A stretch of 64,000 bases of DNA. Origin: Lasiosphaeris hirsuta. Its lineage: Eukaryota; Ascomycota; Sordariomycetes; Sordariales; Lasiosphaeriaceae. Position numbers and translations under genes: made by a program. Below are positions 12,585-22,569 of this stretch, piece by piece. Numbering within the stretch: position 1 is the first letter of the stretch; each line of letters opens with the position of its first letter. The stretch is from NCBI GenBank assembly GCA_030549175.1, contig JAUKUA010000006.1:1612001-1676000 (forward strand), read 5' to 3'. Under the pieces are notes generated by a model. That model was not told the origin of the DNA. It ran no database searches and saw only the letters and a list, made by a program, of their open reading frames with translations.

Positions 12585-14040
12585 TCAGCCAACGACCCTC
12601 TTGACGAGGCTCATCCACGATGGATCCCTCTCGAGATGCTGCATAGCAGCTCTCGGGAGTGTCATCAAGGGCTCGAGCTCGTCAGGAGCAATCCCCGGGC
12701 GGGCAGGTAGGATCAAGCCGTGGGGACTTGCAGCCAACGCGCCCTGCACTCGGCGAATGGCTTCGGGGCGTCCTTTGGTCTTCTCGAGGCTTGCGCCGGG
12801 GAACCAGAACTTGGCGTTGTGGCCAATGAGAGCCCACGTGTTCATTGAGAAATTCTGCGGCATGCGGGAGTTCATTGCCATACCCAGATATCGGATATCA
12901 GGGGCGGCCATGAACAAGGCCGTCCGCTTGAGCACAAAGTCTTCGTCGATGGCGCGGTTGGCCTTTTGGATGCTTTCGGCAATCGTCGACATCTTGGTCG
13001 GTGGCTGACCTTGTGCGACGGCATCCATCCAATCGCAGGCTGCGACCAGGTCGAGAGAGCTCTTGACGCTGCGGGTCACGGGCAATGCGATCGAGTTGCC
13101 GAAGTATCGAGAGAGAGATTCATTGTCAGCGAACAGCTTCTTCCTGCGATCAGACCAGTCATGGGGGTTGTGAAAGATGGGCTGACAACTGGCGAATTAG
13201 GCCGCGTGGGGCGGGTCGGTGGCCAGTCGTGCCTGGGCTGTGTGAGCCCAGACAAGGGCTGCAAGTGCGAAGAACTTGGTCAGCTTCATAGTCTTGCTGG
13301 CCTTGCAGATGATGTCGAGCTTCGATGCGTCAATCACAAATGCCCTGCAGGTGTTGTCCAGTTGAGCCCACTCCTTGTCCAGGCCCAGAGATGGCAGGAT
13401 AGGCTGGCATGGTCCTGTAGGACCGGGGTGCAGACCCCACTCCTCGCACTCAGCCAGGAGCTCGTCGAAGGTCTTCTGGCTGTACTCCTCGCTGAGCGGG
13501 AGATCTAGCGTGCAGGTTCTTCTCTCGTCGATGAGCGGCTCTGCCTTGAGGTCAGTCTTGACTGTCTCGGATGCGAGCAACTCGATAACGGTTGCCACGC
13601 AGCCTCCGTCGCCGTAGGTATGGTGCATGTACACAAAAAAGAGGAACCCTCCCTTGATGTACAGCACCCGAACCTGGCACACGGGAGCGGGATGTCCTCC
13701 TTCCTCGAGTGCGTGGTTGATGATAAAGTCGGGGTCCACGAATGCGCTCGCGGCGAATTCTCCCGTTTTCAACTCCTCGTACGAGGCCCTCGAAATCCTT
13801 TGACATAACCTCAAAGGGGATAGAGTCGGCGGGGGAAGTGTGAAGCTCTACCCGACCTCGCTTTCCCTCTTCGGATCGGCTTAGCACAAGCCGTCCGGCA
13901 AAAGTCGGGTCGCTTGATGGCAAGGCGACGAAGGGCATCTCGAATATGGTTCGAGATGTCATCGCAGTTGAAGCCAGAGTCGTCAGTTTGGGAAGCAGAG
14001 TACGTTGCTCACGTAGGTGCGTGTTTGCTCTTGATCCCAT
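12585..14040 (-). pseudogene. BAHD-family acyltransferase relic (trichothecene 3-O-acetyltransferase-like)
   Basis: The three reading frames together carry most of a BAHD acyltransferase, a family of soluble acyl-CoA-dependent O-/N-acyltransferases. The start is near 14040. The catalytic H-T-Y-G-D-G (HxxxDG) lies near 13620, after V-L-Y-I-K-G-G-F. Y-F-G-N-S-I-A-L lies near 13100 and M-N-T-W near 12840, where the family's second conserved motif sits. At least three lesions separate them: a one-base frameshift near 13795, an in-frame TAA at about 13197, and another frameshift near 13115. No GT..AG intron I could place repairs them. The closest families I recognise are fungal Tri101/Tri7-like enzymes; the substrate is unknown. 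It sits inside the GAG cluster between uge3 and sph3. Assembly error is possible, but three independent breaks favour a true relic. Confidence 0.75.
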
Positions 14041-15117
14041 GCTGGTAGCAGTGAAATTGCACCACCAAAAGACGCGGATCTCTGAGAAGTATGATGGACG
14101 AGTGCCATGGCGTTGTCAAAAACGCTTTTGGAGGCTAGGGCCAATAGCTAGGGTGTACTCGAGCTTGGGCGATGCGGAAAGCCGGGTATGCTTGACTAGG
14201 TAGGTACCGTTGTGTCGATAATGGGAAGCTGAGGATTGGGTAAGATAGTTGAGAGTTCCTAAGGTAAGCGTGGTATTTATCCAGGGGAGGAAGATTGGCA
14301 TTGGGTTATATATATATATATATATATATATATCTATGTTTGCCGAAATAGCCCAGCTCGAAGAGCGAATAGATTCAATGTTACGTGGATGGAAGCAGTA
14401 CAAGGACATCCGATAGATTGAACCTCTTTGTGGCCTTGCAACAATAATCTCGGTGAATATCGTAGCAAAAGTCTTCGTTCTGTGATTGTGTTGGTGGTGA
14501 TGGCCGAGACTGTGATTTACCCATTAACAATGCTATCGTTTACTTTTTTTTTGTGACCTGGTCCTGTAAAGTTTTGTGTTGTTGTCGGCTCCCTCCGTAC
14601 TAGGTACCTTACCTTAGGTTACCTTTTGACTTTGTGATGGCACCCATTGGCCACGAACAGTTAGCCATCTGGTATATCTAGGCATCAGGCATACCACAGC
14701 CTAGGGACCATCGTTTTTTGAGCGCTCTTGTTTTTAATTCATCCTCCAAGGCCAGGTCAGCTTGCATGGCCTGGCCCCAGTTGGTCGGTGTAGGTCAGAG
14801 CATAGCCCCAATGGCTGATAATTTTGGTCTTCAATAATCATGGGATCTCATCATAGGTATGAAGCCGAATTTTCATTGCGGCCGATTTAGTGAACAGGCT
14901 GTGACAAATGGGGTACCGCTCAAAACTCTCATAATAATCACTCTGGTAGATGGCAAAGAAATTGTGGTAAATATGCCTCAGTTGCACACCGCGAAACGCA
15001 TGCTACCTTTCAACACAATCCCCTTTTACCCATAGTAAATGTAAGTTATACAACCAAAGCCAACTTATTATTCTCATAATATTCAGTGATCGTGATGAAT
15101 ATGGCAACGGCACGCTT
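14041..15117. other. Intergenic with TA microsatellite and AGGTACCT-type palindromes
   Basis: No gene is supportable. The stretch carries an AT dinucleotide run at 14307-14333 and AGGTA/ACCT-rich motifs near 14200-14220 and 14600-14630. It would hold the promoter of the BAHD relic and the terminator of the small secreted protein gene. Confidence 0.5.
14307..14333. repeat. (TA)n microsatellite
   Basis: A run of about 13 TA units immediately upstream of the BAHD relic. Confidence 0.95.
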
Positions 15118-15495
15118 TCAATAACCTCGGCACACCTTCGCGGATGGTGCTGGACACCCCTTTTCCGACTTGAAATAACACGCCTGGGAAGCAGCCGCCT
15201 TGCATTCGCACATCTGGGCCGTGGTTTAGCTTGAGTCCAGCGGCGAGTATGGAATGTCATGAAGGGAGTCACACACCGCCTTGCCATTCAAGAACGTCGG
15301 GCAGTTATCGGGGGGACAGACACACGGCAGGCGGAAGTCCAGTATGACATCGTGGACATGGCCCCGCCTCGGGGCTGCTCGTGGTATCAGGCCATATATA
15401 ACAGGGGCAGCGTTGTTTGTTGGTAAGGAAACGCCGAAGGGGGAGAATATTGAGGTGACGGAGAAGGCCGTGAAGATGATCGATTTGACTTTCAT
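15118..15495 (-). CDS. Small secreted cysteine-rich protein (effector-like)
   Basis: No named family recognised. Two exons, 15495-15277 and 15213-15118, flank a 63-bp intron (donor GTGTGT, branch GCTAAAC, acceptor CCCAG) and join in phase 0 to give 104 aa. Residues 1 to about 24 (M-K-V-K-S-I-I-F-T-A-F-S..) look like a signal peptide. The mature part carries eight cysteines, ordered C-V-C-P-P-D-N-C, then M-C-E-C after the splice, then three spaced singly before the stop. Small size, secretion and an even number of cysteines are the hallmarks of fungal effector-like proteins; function is not deducible. It lies inside the GAG cluster between the BAHD relic and sph3. Without splicing the frame would run past the donor and lose the last five cysteines, which supports the intron. 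Confidence 0.68.
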
Positions 15496-16271
15496 GGTGA
15501 CCTGATTTGTGCTGCTTGGCGGGGGGTATTGGAAGAAGGTTCCTGTTTTGCCTCGGGCACCGGGATAGATCGAACAGAAGCAGTAATATTTCTGATAGCA
15601 AATTAAGGTGGATGGACCGTGGCAGAAAAAGGCCTTGTGTACCAGAAACATGTTTCCGGTGACGACAAACAGCTGCTGATGGTGAACTTCGTCAAAGAAA
15701 AAGAAGAAACCGATTTGGAACGCGTCTAGGTCGGATAGATGGTCCGAGGTAGCATGTTCCAAAGTGTGCAAGGACGGCTTCAGTTCTGAACTAACTATCA
15801 GTTATGTCAACAAGCCTTAGAAGCACAAGACTAGAAAACAAAGGTCAGTTTGCTAACAGAAGCGACCCGCACCGTCCGGCTGGCTTCGAGGTACCTGGAC
15901 AAGGTCAATATAGCCATTGGCAGTCGGACCCGGTGTTTACACTGCACCAAGCTATTACTAGGGGTACGACACGACGGCCGGTATTTATCCCGTATTGTGA
16001 ACCATTGAGTCGGGAGCTTGATCCAAAAACTATTGATTTGGCTGCAAGTGGCTGACTTGCTTGGATTCCCAACGGGTCAAAAAGGGGGCGTGATGCGTCG
16101 GAAGCAAGAACTGAAGTACACACCACCTTGTACACCGAGTCTCGTTCTCAGAGATTCAGTGCAAATCTAGCACTCAAGATACATTCAGGGAAGGGCATAG
16201 AATGTTATTCTGAGAACGTGGGATGGTTTTGCACCATAGAAGCATTGTATGTACATTGCTACCCTGCAATA
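15496..16271. other. Intergenic, no gene seen
   Basis: Upstream of the cysteine-rich gene and downstream of sph3. I found no coding frame with family resemblance. Confidence 0.5.
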
Positions 16272-17117
16272 CTAGGGCTTCCTCAGATCACCACAGCCCA
16301 TGTCATTGGCCTGCTGCACATATGCCCCCCAGTTTGAGCACCATTGCGTATATCCTGGTGCAGCAGTGGCGAAGTGGCCTGCGAAACCAGCAGTCAACAC
16401 CACGTCCCTCCCGAATTGCAGTTGTTCATTGATGCACCCCGCACTATGAGAGATGGCAACAGATCGTCGACGAAGTGCTTCTGGGAGCATCATTAAATTG
16501 TCACACACATAGGCAGAATCCCAGGCACCCGCTCTGTTTTCAAAAACCGCGACGTAGTCTGCACTCTCGTAGAAGGCCCGATCAACAAACATGCCGGGGT
16601 TGTAGACAATGACTGCGGATTGAGAATTCTGCAATGCTTTCCTCGCAACTCCCGAGATGTTCGCCATGTATCTCACATACTCGGATTCTGACGGTGCCTC
16701 ATCAAAGAACATTCCATCAATACGGATGGCCAGCGTCGGTGTTTCGTCGGGGTCAACCGGAGAATCTGAGCCGCGGCCACGCTGAGCAGTCCAAGCACGG
16801 TAAACAACGATATCACGCTCCATTTCGACCGAGGAGCGCTTCCCATAGCTACAATAGATATAGCCGAGTATCTTGATGTTGGATAGGGTTGAGAGCTCAC
16901 GCAGAGCCGCCACGTAGTTGGTATCAGGAGCAGGGGCGCTCCCTGGCCCATTGTTTGGGTTGACAACTGCGATAAACTGCAGGCCAGGATGCGAGCGGGC
17001 GGCGCAAAAGAGAGGGCTCCATGATATTGGCGTGGGGTAAATGTAGAGCGGTACTAAGATGAAGGGTCTCTTCGGTATTGATGAAGTCGAGCTGCTGGAG
17101 GCGTGTCCTAGCTCCAT
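16272..17117 (-). CDS. sph3: Sph3-like spherulin-4 family glycoside hydrolase (GH135)
   Basis: Hydrolase of the spherulation-specific family 4, an endo-acting enzyme on GalNAc-rich GAG that is required for GAG production in A. fumigatus. Single exon; 281 aa from the ATG at 17117. The family core is complete: F-I-L-V-P-L-Y-I-Y-P at the N-terminus, V-V-N-P-N-N-G-P-G-S, I-L-G-Y-I-Y-C-S-Y-G and I-D-G-M-F-F-D-E-A-P with the catalytic Asp-Glu pair, then V-Y-N-P-G and F-E-N-R. The same frame is open back to an ATG at 17330, overlapping the last 112 nt of ega3, so the start is uncertain. From 17117 the protein has no signal peptide or membrane anchor, unlike the anchored A. fumigatus enzyme. It lies on the same strand as ega3, 101 bp after its stop codon. 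Confidence 0.88.
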   Translation of the reverse strand: MELGHASSSSTSSIPKRPFILVPLYIYPTPISWSPLFCAARSHPGLQFIAVVNPNNGPGSAPAPDTNYVAALRELSTLSNIKILGYIYCSYGKRSSVEMERDIVVYRAWTAQRGRGSDSPVDPDETPTLAIRIDGMFFDEAPSESEYVRYMANISGVARKALQNSQSAVIVYNPGMFVDRAFYESADYVAVFENRAGAWDSAYVCDNLMMLPEALRRRSVAISHSAGCINEQLQFGRDVVLTAGFAGHFATAAPGYTQWCSNWGAYVQQANDMGCGDLRKP

Positions 17118-17218
17118 CCTGGTGGGATGAACGTTTGAGAGAATAGGTCGGGGGGAGGATATTGCTGAAGGTAAGTGAGACGGCACGAGGTTGAACAATG
17201 AAGCAATGATTGCATGCC

Positions 17219-18232
17219 TCAGCTGAATACATTCGTGTTTGCTGTTGCTCCGCTGCAGTACTGCACCCACCCGTCCAGGGCTTTGGTCTTCATGAGTGTG
17301 CTGAAATGGGAAGCCCCGGTTGCCGTGCATGCATCGCTGGAATCTGCCGTGCTTACACTCGAGGGGGCGCTTGGAGGGTATTCGATGTGGAAGACGGGCT
17401 TCTTGGCCTTGATGAAGGGCCGGAATGTACCACAGTTATCGAACTGAGCACATTGCTCGTTTACGGCAAAGTGGACCCGTGAAAGGACGTCGGGGATGAT
17501 GTCGCCAGCGTTCTTCAAGCCAACAGCTAGCTTGTATTGGCTGGCTGTGTCGACGAGGAAGTTGACAAACTCAACAGAGTCGTCTGAAGTGAGATCCAGG
17601 CGGTTGTCGTTCTGATAGCCATCGACGTTATCCGGGTCAATGGCATCACAGCCCATCTGACTGGCGATTTCGATTCTCGCAGCCATGATATCCCGCACCG
17701 AGGGGCTGCTGAGATTCAGCCAGCGCTCGCCGGGCCAGCCGCTCAACTCGTTGCCGAGGTCGGATTGCTGAAACTTGTGAGAATCGGGGCGGTCGTTCTC
17801 ATATGAGCCAGCACTGAAGTAGCAGATGGCCCTCTTGCCAAGTTTGTGCAAATTGGCTATTGTCGTGGCGTTTTGATGAAGAAACATGTCAATGTCAAAG
17901 ACATCGACGTCGGGCTCCACCGCCGGGTTGCCATCGTCAATGTTGAGGGCCTGATCGAGCACAATCTGCCATGAGGCGTCGACCTGCGGCTGCCAGACGG
18001 CAGAGGGCGTTGACGAGGGGATTGGCGACGGCGACGATGATGCAGAGGGATCCTTTCCTCCCTGCTGGTGCTTTAGGCCAATTCCAAGTCCCAGGCCCAG
18101 TGCCAAGGCAAGGATGAGGAGCGTGCACCCGACAGCCCAAAGAAGCAGCCTAGACCGATGGCGGGGGTTCCTCTGTGGGAGAACCTTCTGGCCGCCAGTG
18201 CTGAAGTCTTCGTATTCGAGGGATGCGGCCAT
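17219..18232 (-). CDS. ega3: Ega3-like endo-alpha-1,4-polygalactosaminidase (GH114)
   Basis: Cuts alpha-1,4-linked galactosamine stretches of de-N-acetylated GAG. Single exon, 337 aa. A short cytoplasmic tail precedes one membrane helix (about residues 28-54, L-L-I-L-A-L-A-L-G-L-G-L-G-I-G-L), so it is a type II membrane protein. A Ser/Pro linker follows, then the GH114 domain from about residue 78: I-C-Y-F-S-A-G-S-Y-E, W-L-N-L-S, C-D-A-I-D-P-D-N-V-D-G-Y with the expected catalytic Asp, G-L-K-N-A and F-A-V-N-E-Q-C with the expected catalytic Glu. The fold is the fungal counterpart of the hydrolase domain of bacterial PelA. Its stop lies 101 bp upstream of the sph3 start on the same strand, suggesting linked expression. 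Confidence 0.92.
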   Translation of the reverse strand: MAASLEYEDFSTGGQKVLPQRNPRHRSRLLLWAVGCTLLILALALGLGLGIGLKHQQGGKDPSASSSPSPIPSSTPSAVWQPQVDASWQIVLDQALNIDDGNPAVEPDVDVFDIDMFLHQNATTIANLHKLGKRAICYFSAGSYENDRPDSHKFQQSDLGNELSGWPGERWLNLSSPSVRDIMAARIEIASQMGCDAIDPDNVDGYQNDNRLDLTSDDSVEFVNFLVDTASQYKLAVGLKNAGDIIPDVLSRVHFAVNEQCAQFDNCGTFRPFIKAKKPVFHIEYPPSAPSSVSTADSSDACTATGASHFSTLMKTKALDGWVQYCSGATANTNVFS

Positions 18233-19483
18233 GTCGCCAACGGGAGAGACGATGTAGCGCAGTGAGAATGGGCAAGATCGGGCAGGAATTTCGCTTCGAG
18301 GCGACAGGACCAGAGGGCGAGAGTGGGCTACTTTGTTGATGCCAAAAGGTGGATCGACACGGCGACGCGAGTTTGCTACTGCGTCGTGCGCCCGGGCAAT
18401 TGAAGAATATTGATGGCCTGAGAATACTGGCTCCGCTAGGTAATTTCTTCGGGTGCGATCCTCGCTGGCGCCATTCTCCGGACGTGGGCGATTGGGAGGG
18501 GACAGGTCTTGGTGATTCGGATTTCCGACGCGATGGATGTTGTGTCGCAGGACAAAGCTTGGAGGGGTGACGATTTATGGCTGCCCGCATGCCCCCCCTG
18601 CTTTGGGTGTTTGGGACACGAGGGGCACTGCATCCTCCTGGGAGCTGAAAGGGGAGAAGGGGGCTGAAAGCTGCTGGCTGCCAACTGCAACGGCCTAACC
18701 GGTGCGGAGCAAAACGGTTCGAGCGGCCCGCGCTTTGACGGGATTCCAAGGCGACAGAGCCCGCTATAGCACTGCTATTGCCGTTATCAGCCTATCTCAT
18801 CACGGGAGATATGCGCTTTGCCCACTTCCAGGTTTGGGTTCATTTATTTTTTCTCTTTCCGAATGAGCCACAATCCAGCCGCTATCGCGTGCTGTTCGAC
18901 AAGCTCGGCGCCAAGCAATGAAACGCGACGGCCCTGGATGGGTATGTGTTGCACACACTACACTGTACCAAACCTGCCGTGTGTACAAAACCTGCCGTGT
19001 GTGTTTGCCTTGGCACGTTGTGCAATTCGCGCAGGAAACTAACTGGTCTGATTACCTAGTTTGCATCGCCTGCATCGCCATGTCGTGCGGCCGTCATGCT
19101 GCCAATAGCTCGAACCCCGACCTACGAGCCATTCTTGGAGACTAGAAACCCAGAGATCGCCCCCGACCTTTGGGGATGACGCCGACATGGCTGCCGTCCC
19201 TGGGTTGAGCGTCGATCGGCCGTTCAAGCGCAGGGGACATGTCACAATAGCAGCGCGAGAGTCAAGACGCTGTAGCTAAATAAATACCAATCTCTTCATA
19301 AATGCCCCGACAGCTGCTACTGCAGGCCCTGTCGTCGTCCTGGATTCTATACGTCGCCGTCGTTGCACCGTCTTTTCACGAGTCCGCCCGCTTGTGCCCC
19401 TTGGACTGGACAGCGGCAGCATCACCCAGTTTAATCTGACACCTGGCAACGACTGACACGGTCTGGAAGCCGTCGATAATAGC
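18233..19483. promoter_or_regulatory. Divergent intergenic region between ega3 and agd3
   Basis: About 1.25 kb separates the ega3 start (minus) from the agd3 start (plus) and must contain both promoters. Open frames inside it have no family resemblance. Confidence 0.6.
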
Positions 19484-22196
19484 ATGCTTTCCCCCAGGTC
19501 CACCATCGTTCTAGGCACTCTCCTGGCCTTGTGCCCATTTCTAGCAAATGGCGCCATTTCCGTGTCTAGCACCATCCTAGTCTTTGCTCGCGATGCTACC
19601 TCTGCTGCATCCGCCACTTCGGGACTCCAGGGCTACGGCATTCCATATCAGGTGGTCGTGGTGCCCCAGGCTGGTATCGCTCTCCCGGCCCTCAGCTTCT
19701 CATCCACAGCAGGAAACTATGGTGGTATCATTGTGTTGAGTGAGGTGGCATACCAGTATTCGGCAGGATGGGGGAGCGGCCTCACCGCCGACCAATGGCA
19801 AGCTCTTTACGACTACCAAACAAGCTTCAGGATACGCATGGTCCGCCTCGACTCATTCCCTGCTGCTGAATTCGGTAATAGCCTCCGCCATTGGCCTGTT
19901 GCTATGGCGCATTGCTGACGACGCTGTAGGCGTGACAACCGCCGCCGGGGGCACGGGGTGCTGTAGCGCTGGAGTTGAACAACTGGTCAGCATCAGTGAC
20001 GCCTCGGGGTTCCCCACCGCGAATATCAAGACGTGAGTTGACGGCCCCAATGTCCCTTAGTGGAGGGTGTGGTGCTCCAAGCTGATAAGAGGCATCAGGG
20101 GTGCGGGTGTGAGTACCCAAGGCCTTTGGCACTATCCCGCCATTATCACGAACACGACAGTAGCCCAAGCTATCGCCACCTTCGATCCGGATTCCGCCGG
20201 TGCTTTTTCGGGTACCACCACTGCAGCCATCATCAACAATCTCGATGGTCGCCAGCAAATGGTATGGTTTGTCGGCTGGGCGACTGACTGGTCGCAATCC
20301 TCCAACTACTTGCAACATGCCCACATCCACTGGTTGACGCGTGGCCTGTGTAAGCATGGCGCCTCTACCGAGATTCCGATATGAGTACTGAACATAACTG
20401 TGGCAGTCGTCGGCAAACGCAAGATCCATCTCAACACCCAGGTGGATGACATGCACCTCGAGACGGACATGTACTTGCCCCTGGGCACCACATTCCGTAT
20501 CCGGACAAGTGATCTAGAAGCCCATAAGTCCTGGCAAGCCGATGTCAACAGCCGGCTACCGTCGGGATCCAACTACGTAATCGAAATCGGCCACAACGGA
20601 AACGGGGACATTGAAGAGGCGATAAGGCTTGGGTCAGGCGCCGCCGTCTGCAACCCCAACTCCGCCGTCGAGTACGAACCCCCCCCTGATACGCCATTGG
20701 AGTTCCAAAAGCCCCTTGGCACCGGGGCTGATCTCTGGCCACCAGAGTTCACCAACTACACTTGGAGCCTTGAATGCGCAAGGCTGGATAGCGTCGCCGC
20801 CTGGTTCAACAGCAACCCAAGCACATTTTCCGCCGTCTCGCACACCTTTACCCATGAGGAGCTCAACAACGCCACATACTATGACGCAGCCCGTGAGGTG
20901 TACTTCAACGTAGCATGGCTTCAGCAGATAGGCCTTTGGGATGGCTCGCGATTTTCCCCCACGGGCCTAATTCCCCCAACCATTACGGGACTACACAACG
21001 GCGATGCCATCAGGGCATGGATAGACAACGGCATTCGGTTTGTCGTTGGAGATAATACGAGACCCATTCTCAGAAACCAAGTGAGTTACCTACTGCAAGG
21101 AAAAAATGTTCTTCAATTTGTGGAAAGTGCCTCTGTTTGCGGCCAATTTGTTGTGATGTGATGAGTTCGTCGGCTTTGATCAGTGAACTGAGTTGTGCGG
21201 CTGGCTGTTCAATGATCACTGATGTGATGAGCGATGCAGGAAAACTCCTTCTGGCCTCTTATCACCACCGTTGAGGCAAACGGGCACGCCGGGCTTGTTA
21301 TTCTTCCAAGATGGGGTGGGTGCCATCCGTGGTGCTTGGCAGGGCCTCGAGATAGATACTCTTTCTCTTCAATGATGGCTCATGCTAACACCGTCACAGC
21401 AACCACGATCTATTACAACTGCTACTCTCAAGATTGTACCTTGCAGGAGTGGATCAACACATCCGGCGGCAGCGGCACATTCTCTTCCCTTCTTGATAAT
21501 GCACGCGCCGTCAATACACGCTATCTACTTGGTTTGCACCCAGACCCGTAGGTTACATCTTCTCCTCCTGCCAGGTGTTTCTACACAGGAAAGGGGTTAA
21601 GAAATACCATGTTCACAATTTGATATAGATTTATGTTCCACCAGGCCAACTTGCGTTCTGGAGATGTCGATTCCATTACTGTTGGCTCGCAATCGGGACC
21701 GCTGTCGCTTCTTCAAATCTGGGTTGAAACCATCACGCAGGAGATGACAAGGCTGTAAGTTCTCTGCATGCACACAAAGGCTATATGGCATCTGACAAAC
21801 TGTGACTGTGCAGTACGAATTGGCCTATATCTTCCTTGAAGCATGATGACATCGGTGCCTTGTTCCTTGAGCGTATGCAACTCGAGTACGTCTTCACTCT
21901 CGGCATCCATTCTTCATCCTTCATCCATCCTTACTAGTATTCGGCTAACAGTTGGCAGTGGATGTAACCCCAACCTCCAATACAACTACTCAGAAGACGG
22001 CAACTCGATCGTTAGTGTCACGGTCACCGCCAACGGCAATTCTTGCAATATCCGGGTCCCAGTCACGGTTCCCGCCGCCGCCACCTCTTCAGGAGAGAGC
22101 ACTTTGGATCAAGTTGGATCGGAGCCGGCGATATACTGGACCACGTTGACTGGATCTCCTGTGACGCTGGTGCTCTCAGGTGCCGTGGGTCTATGA
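19484..22196 (+). CDS. agd3: Agd3-like secreted galactosaminogalactan deacetylase (CE18)
   Basis: Extracellular metal-dependent deacetylase that removes N-acetyl groups from GalNAc residues, making GAG cationic and adhesive. Nine exons: 19484-19874, 19930-20032, 20099-20349, 20407-21080, 21240-21315, 21400-21547, 21629-21754, 21814-21885 and 21959-22196. All phases close, giving 692 aa. Residues 1-24 are a signal peptide ending L-A-N-G-A. Exon 4 holds the catalytic core: D-D-M-H-L-E-T-D (metal-binding Asp), Y-V-I-E-I-G-H-N-G-N-G and H-T-F-T-H-E-E-L (HxxxH metal ligands). H-P-D-P-F-M-F-H-Q-A-N-L-R spans the intron 6 junction and is characteristic of the family. No membrane anchor is visible at the short C-terminus. 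It is divergent from ega3 and closes the cluster on the right. Confidence 0.93.
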
Positions 22197-22569
22197 CATT
22201 TCATCCTGAGTGACTTGATGATGTGTGTTTATGGGGGCTGGTGCGTTAGAAATGGGTGATATCACCACCGGTCATGGGAGCTGACACTGGGCCTGAGTGA
22301 CGGAGGATGAAAGTTGTTTATCATGCCGCCTAAACCTTTGGCTACTTGTATCACGCGGTCGCCAGTCTCATCTTTCGGCGGTGTCCTGTGCTCAAATTCC
22401 CAAACTTGACGATAACCGAGCCCAGTCACTATCTACATTGTGGGCCGTTCGTCTCAAGTTCTCTTTACTTACCTTGGTCTTCCATATATGAACCTAGCTC
22501 CGGCTCTTATTCCAGCTCCCTGCATTTCTCACTCCACAACACCACCATAATACTTTATGGTTCATCAAC

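Noticed and set aside
12585..14040. Treating the BAHD locus as a normal three-exon gene
   Set aside because: The junctions lack usable GT..AG pairs at the frame changes, and one junction needs removal of an in-frame TAA with no intron-sized interval.
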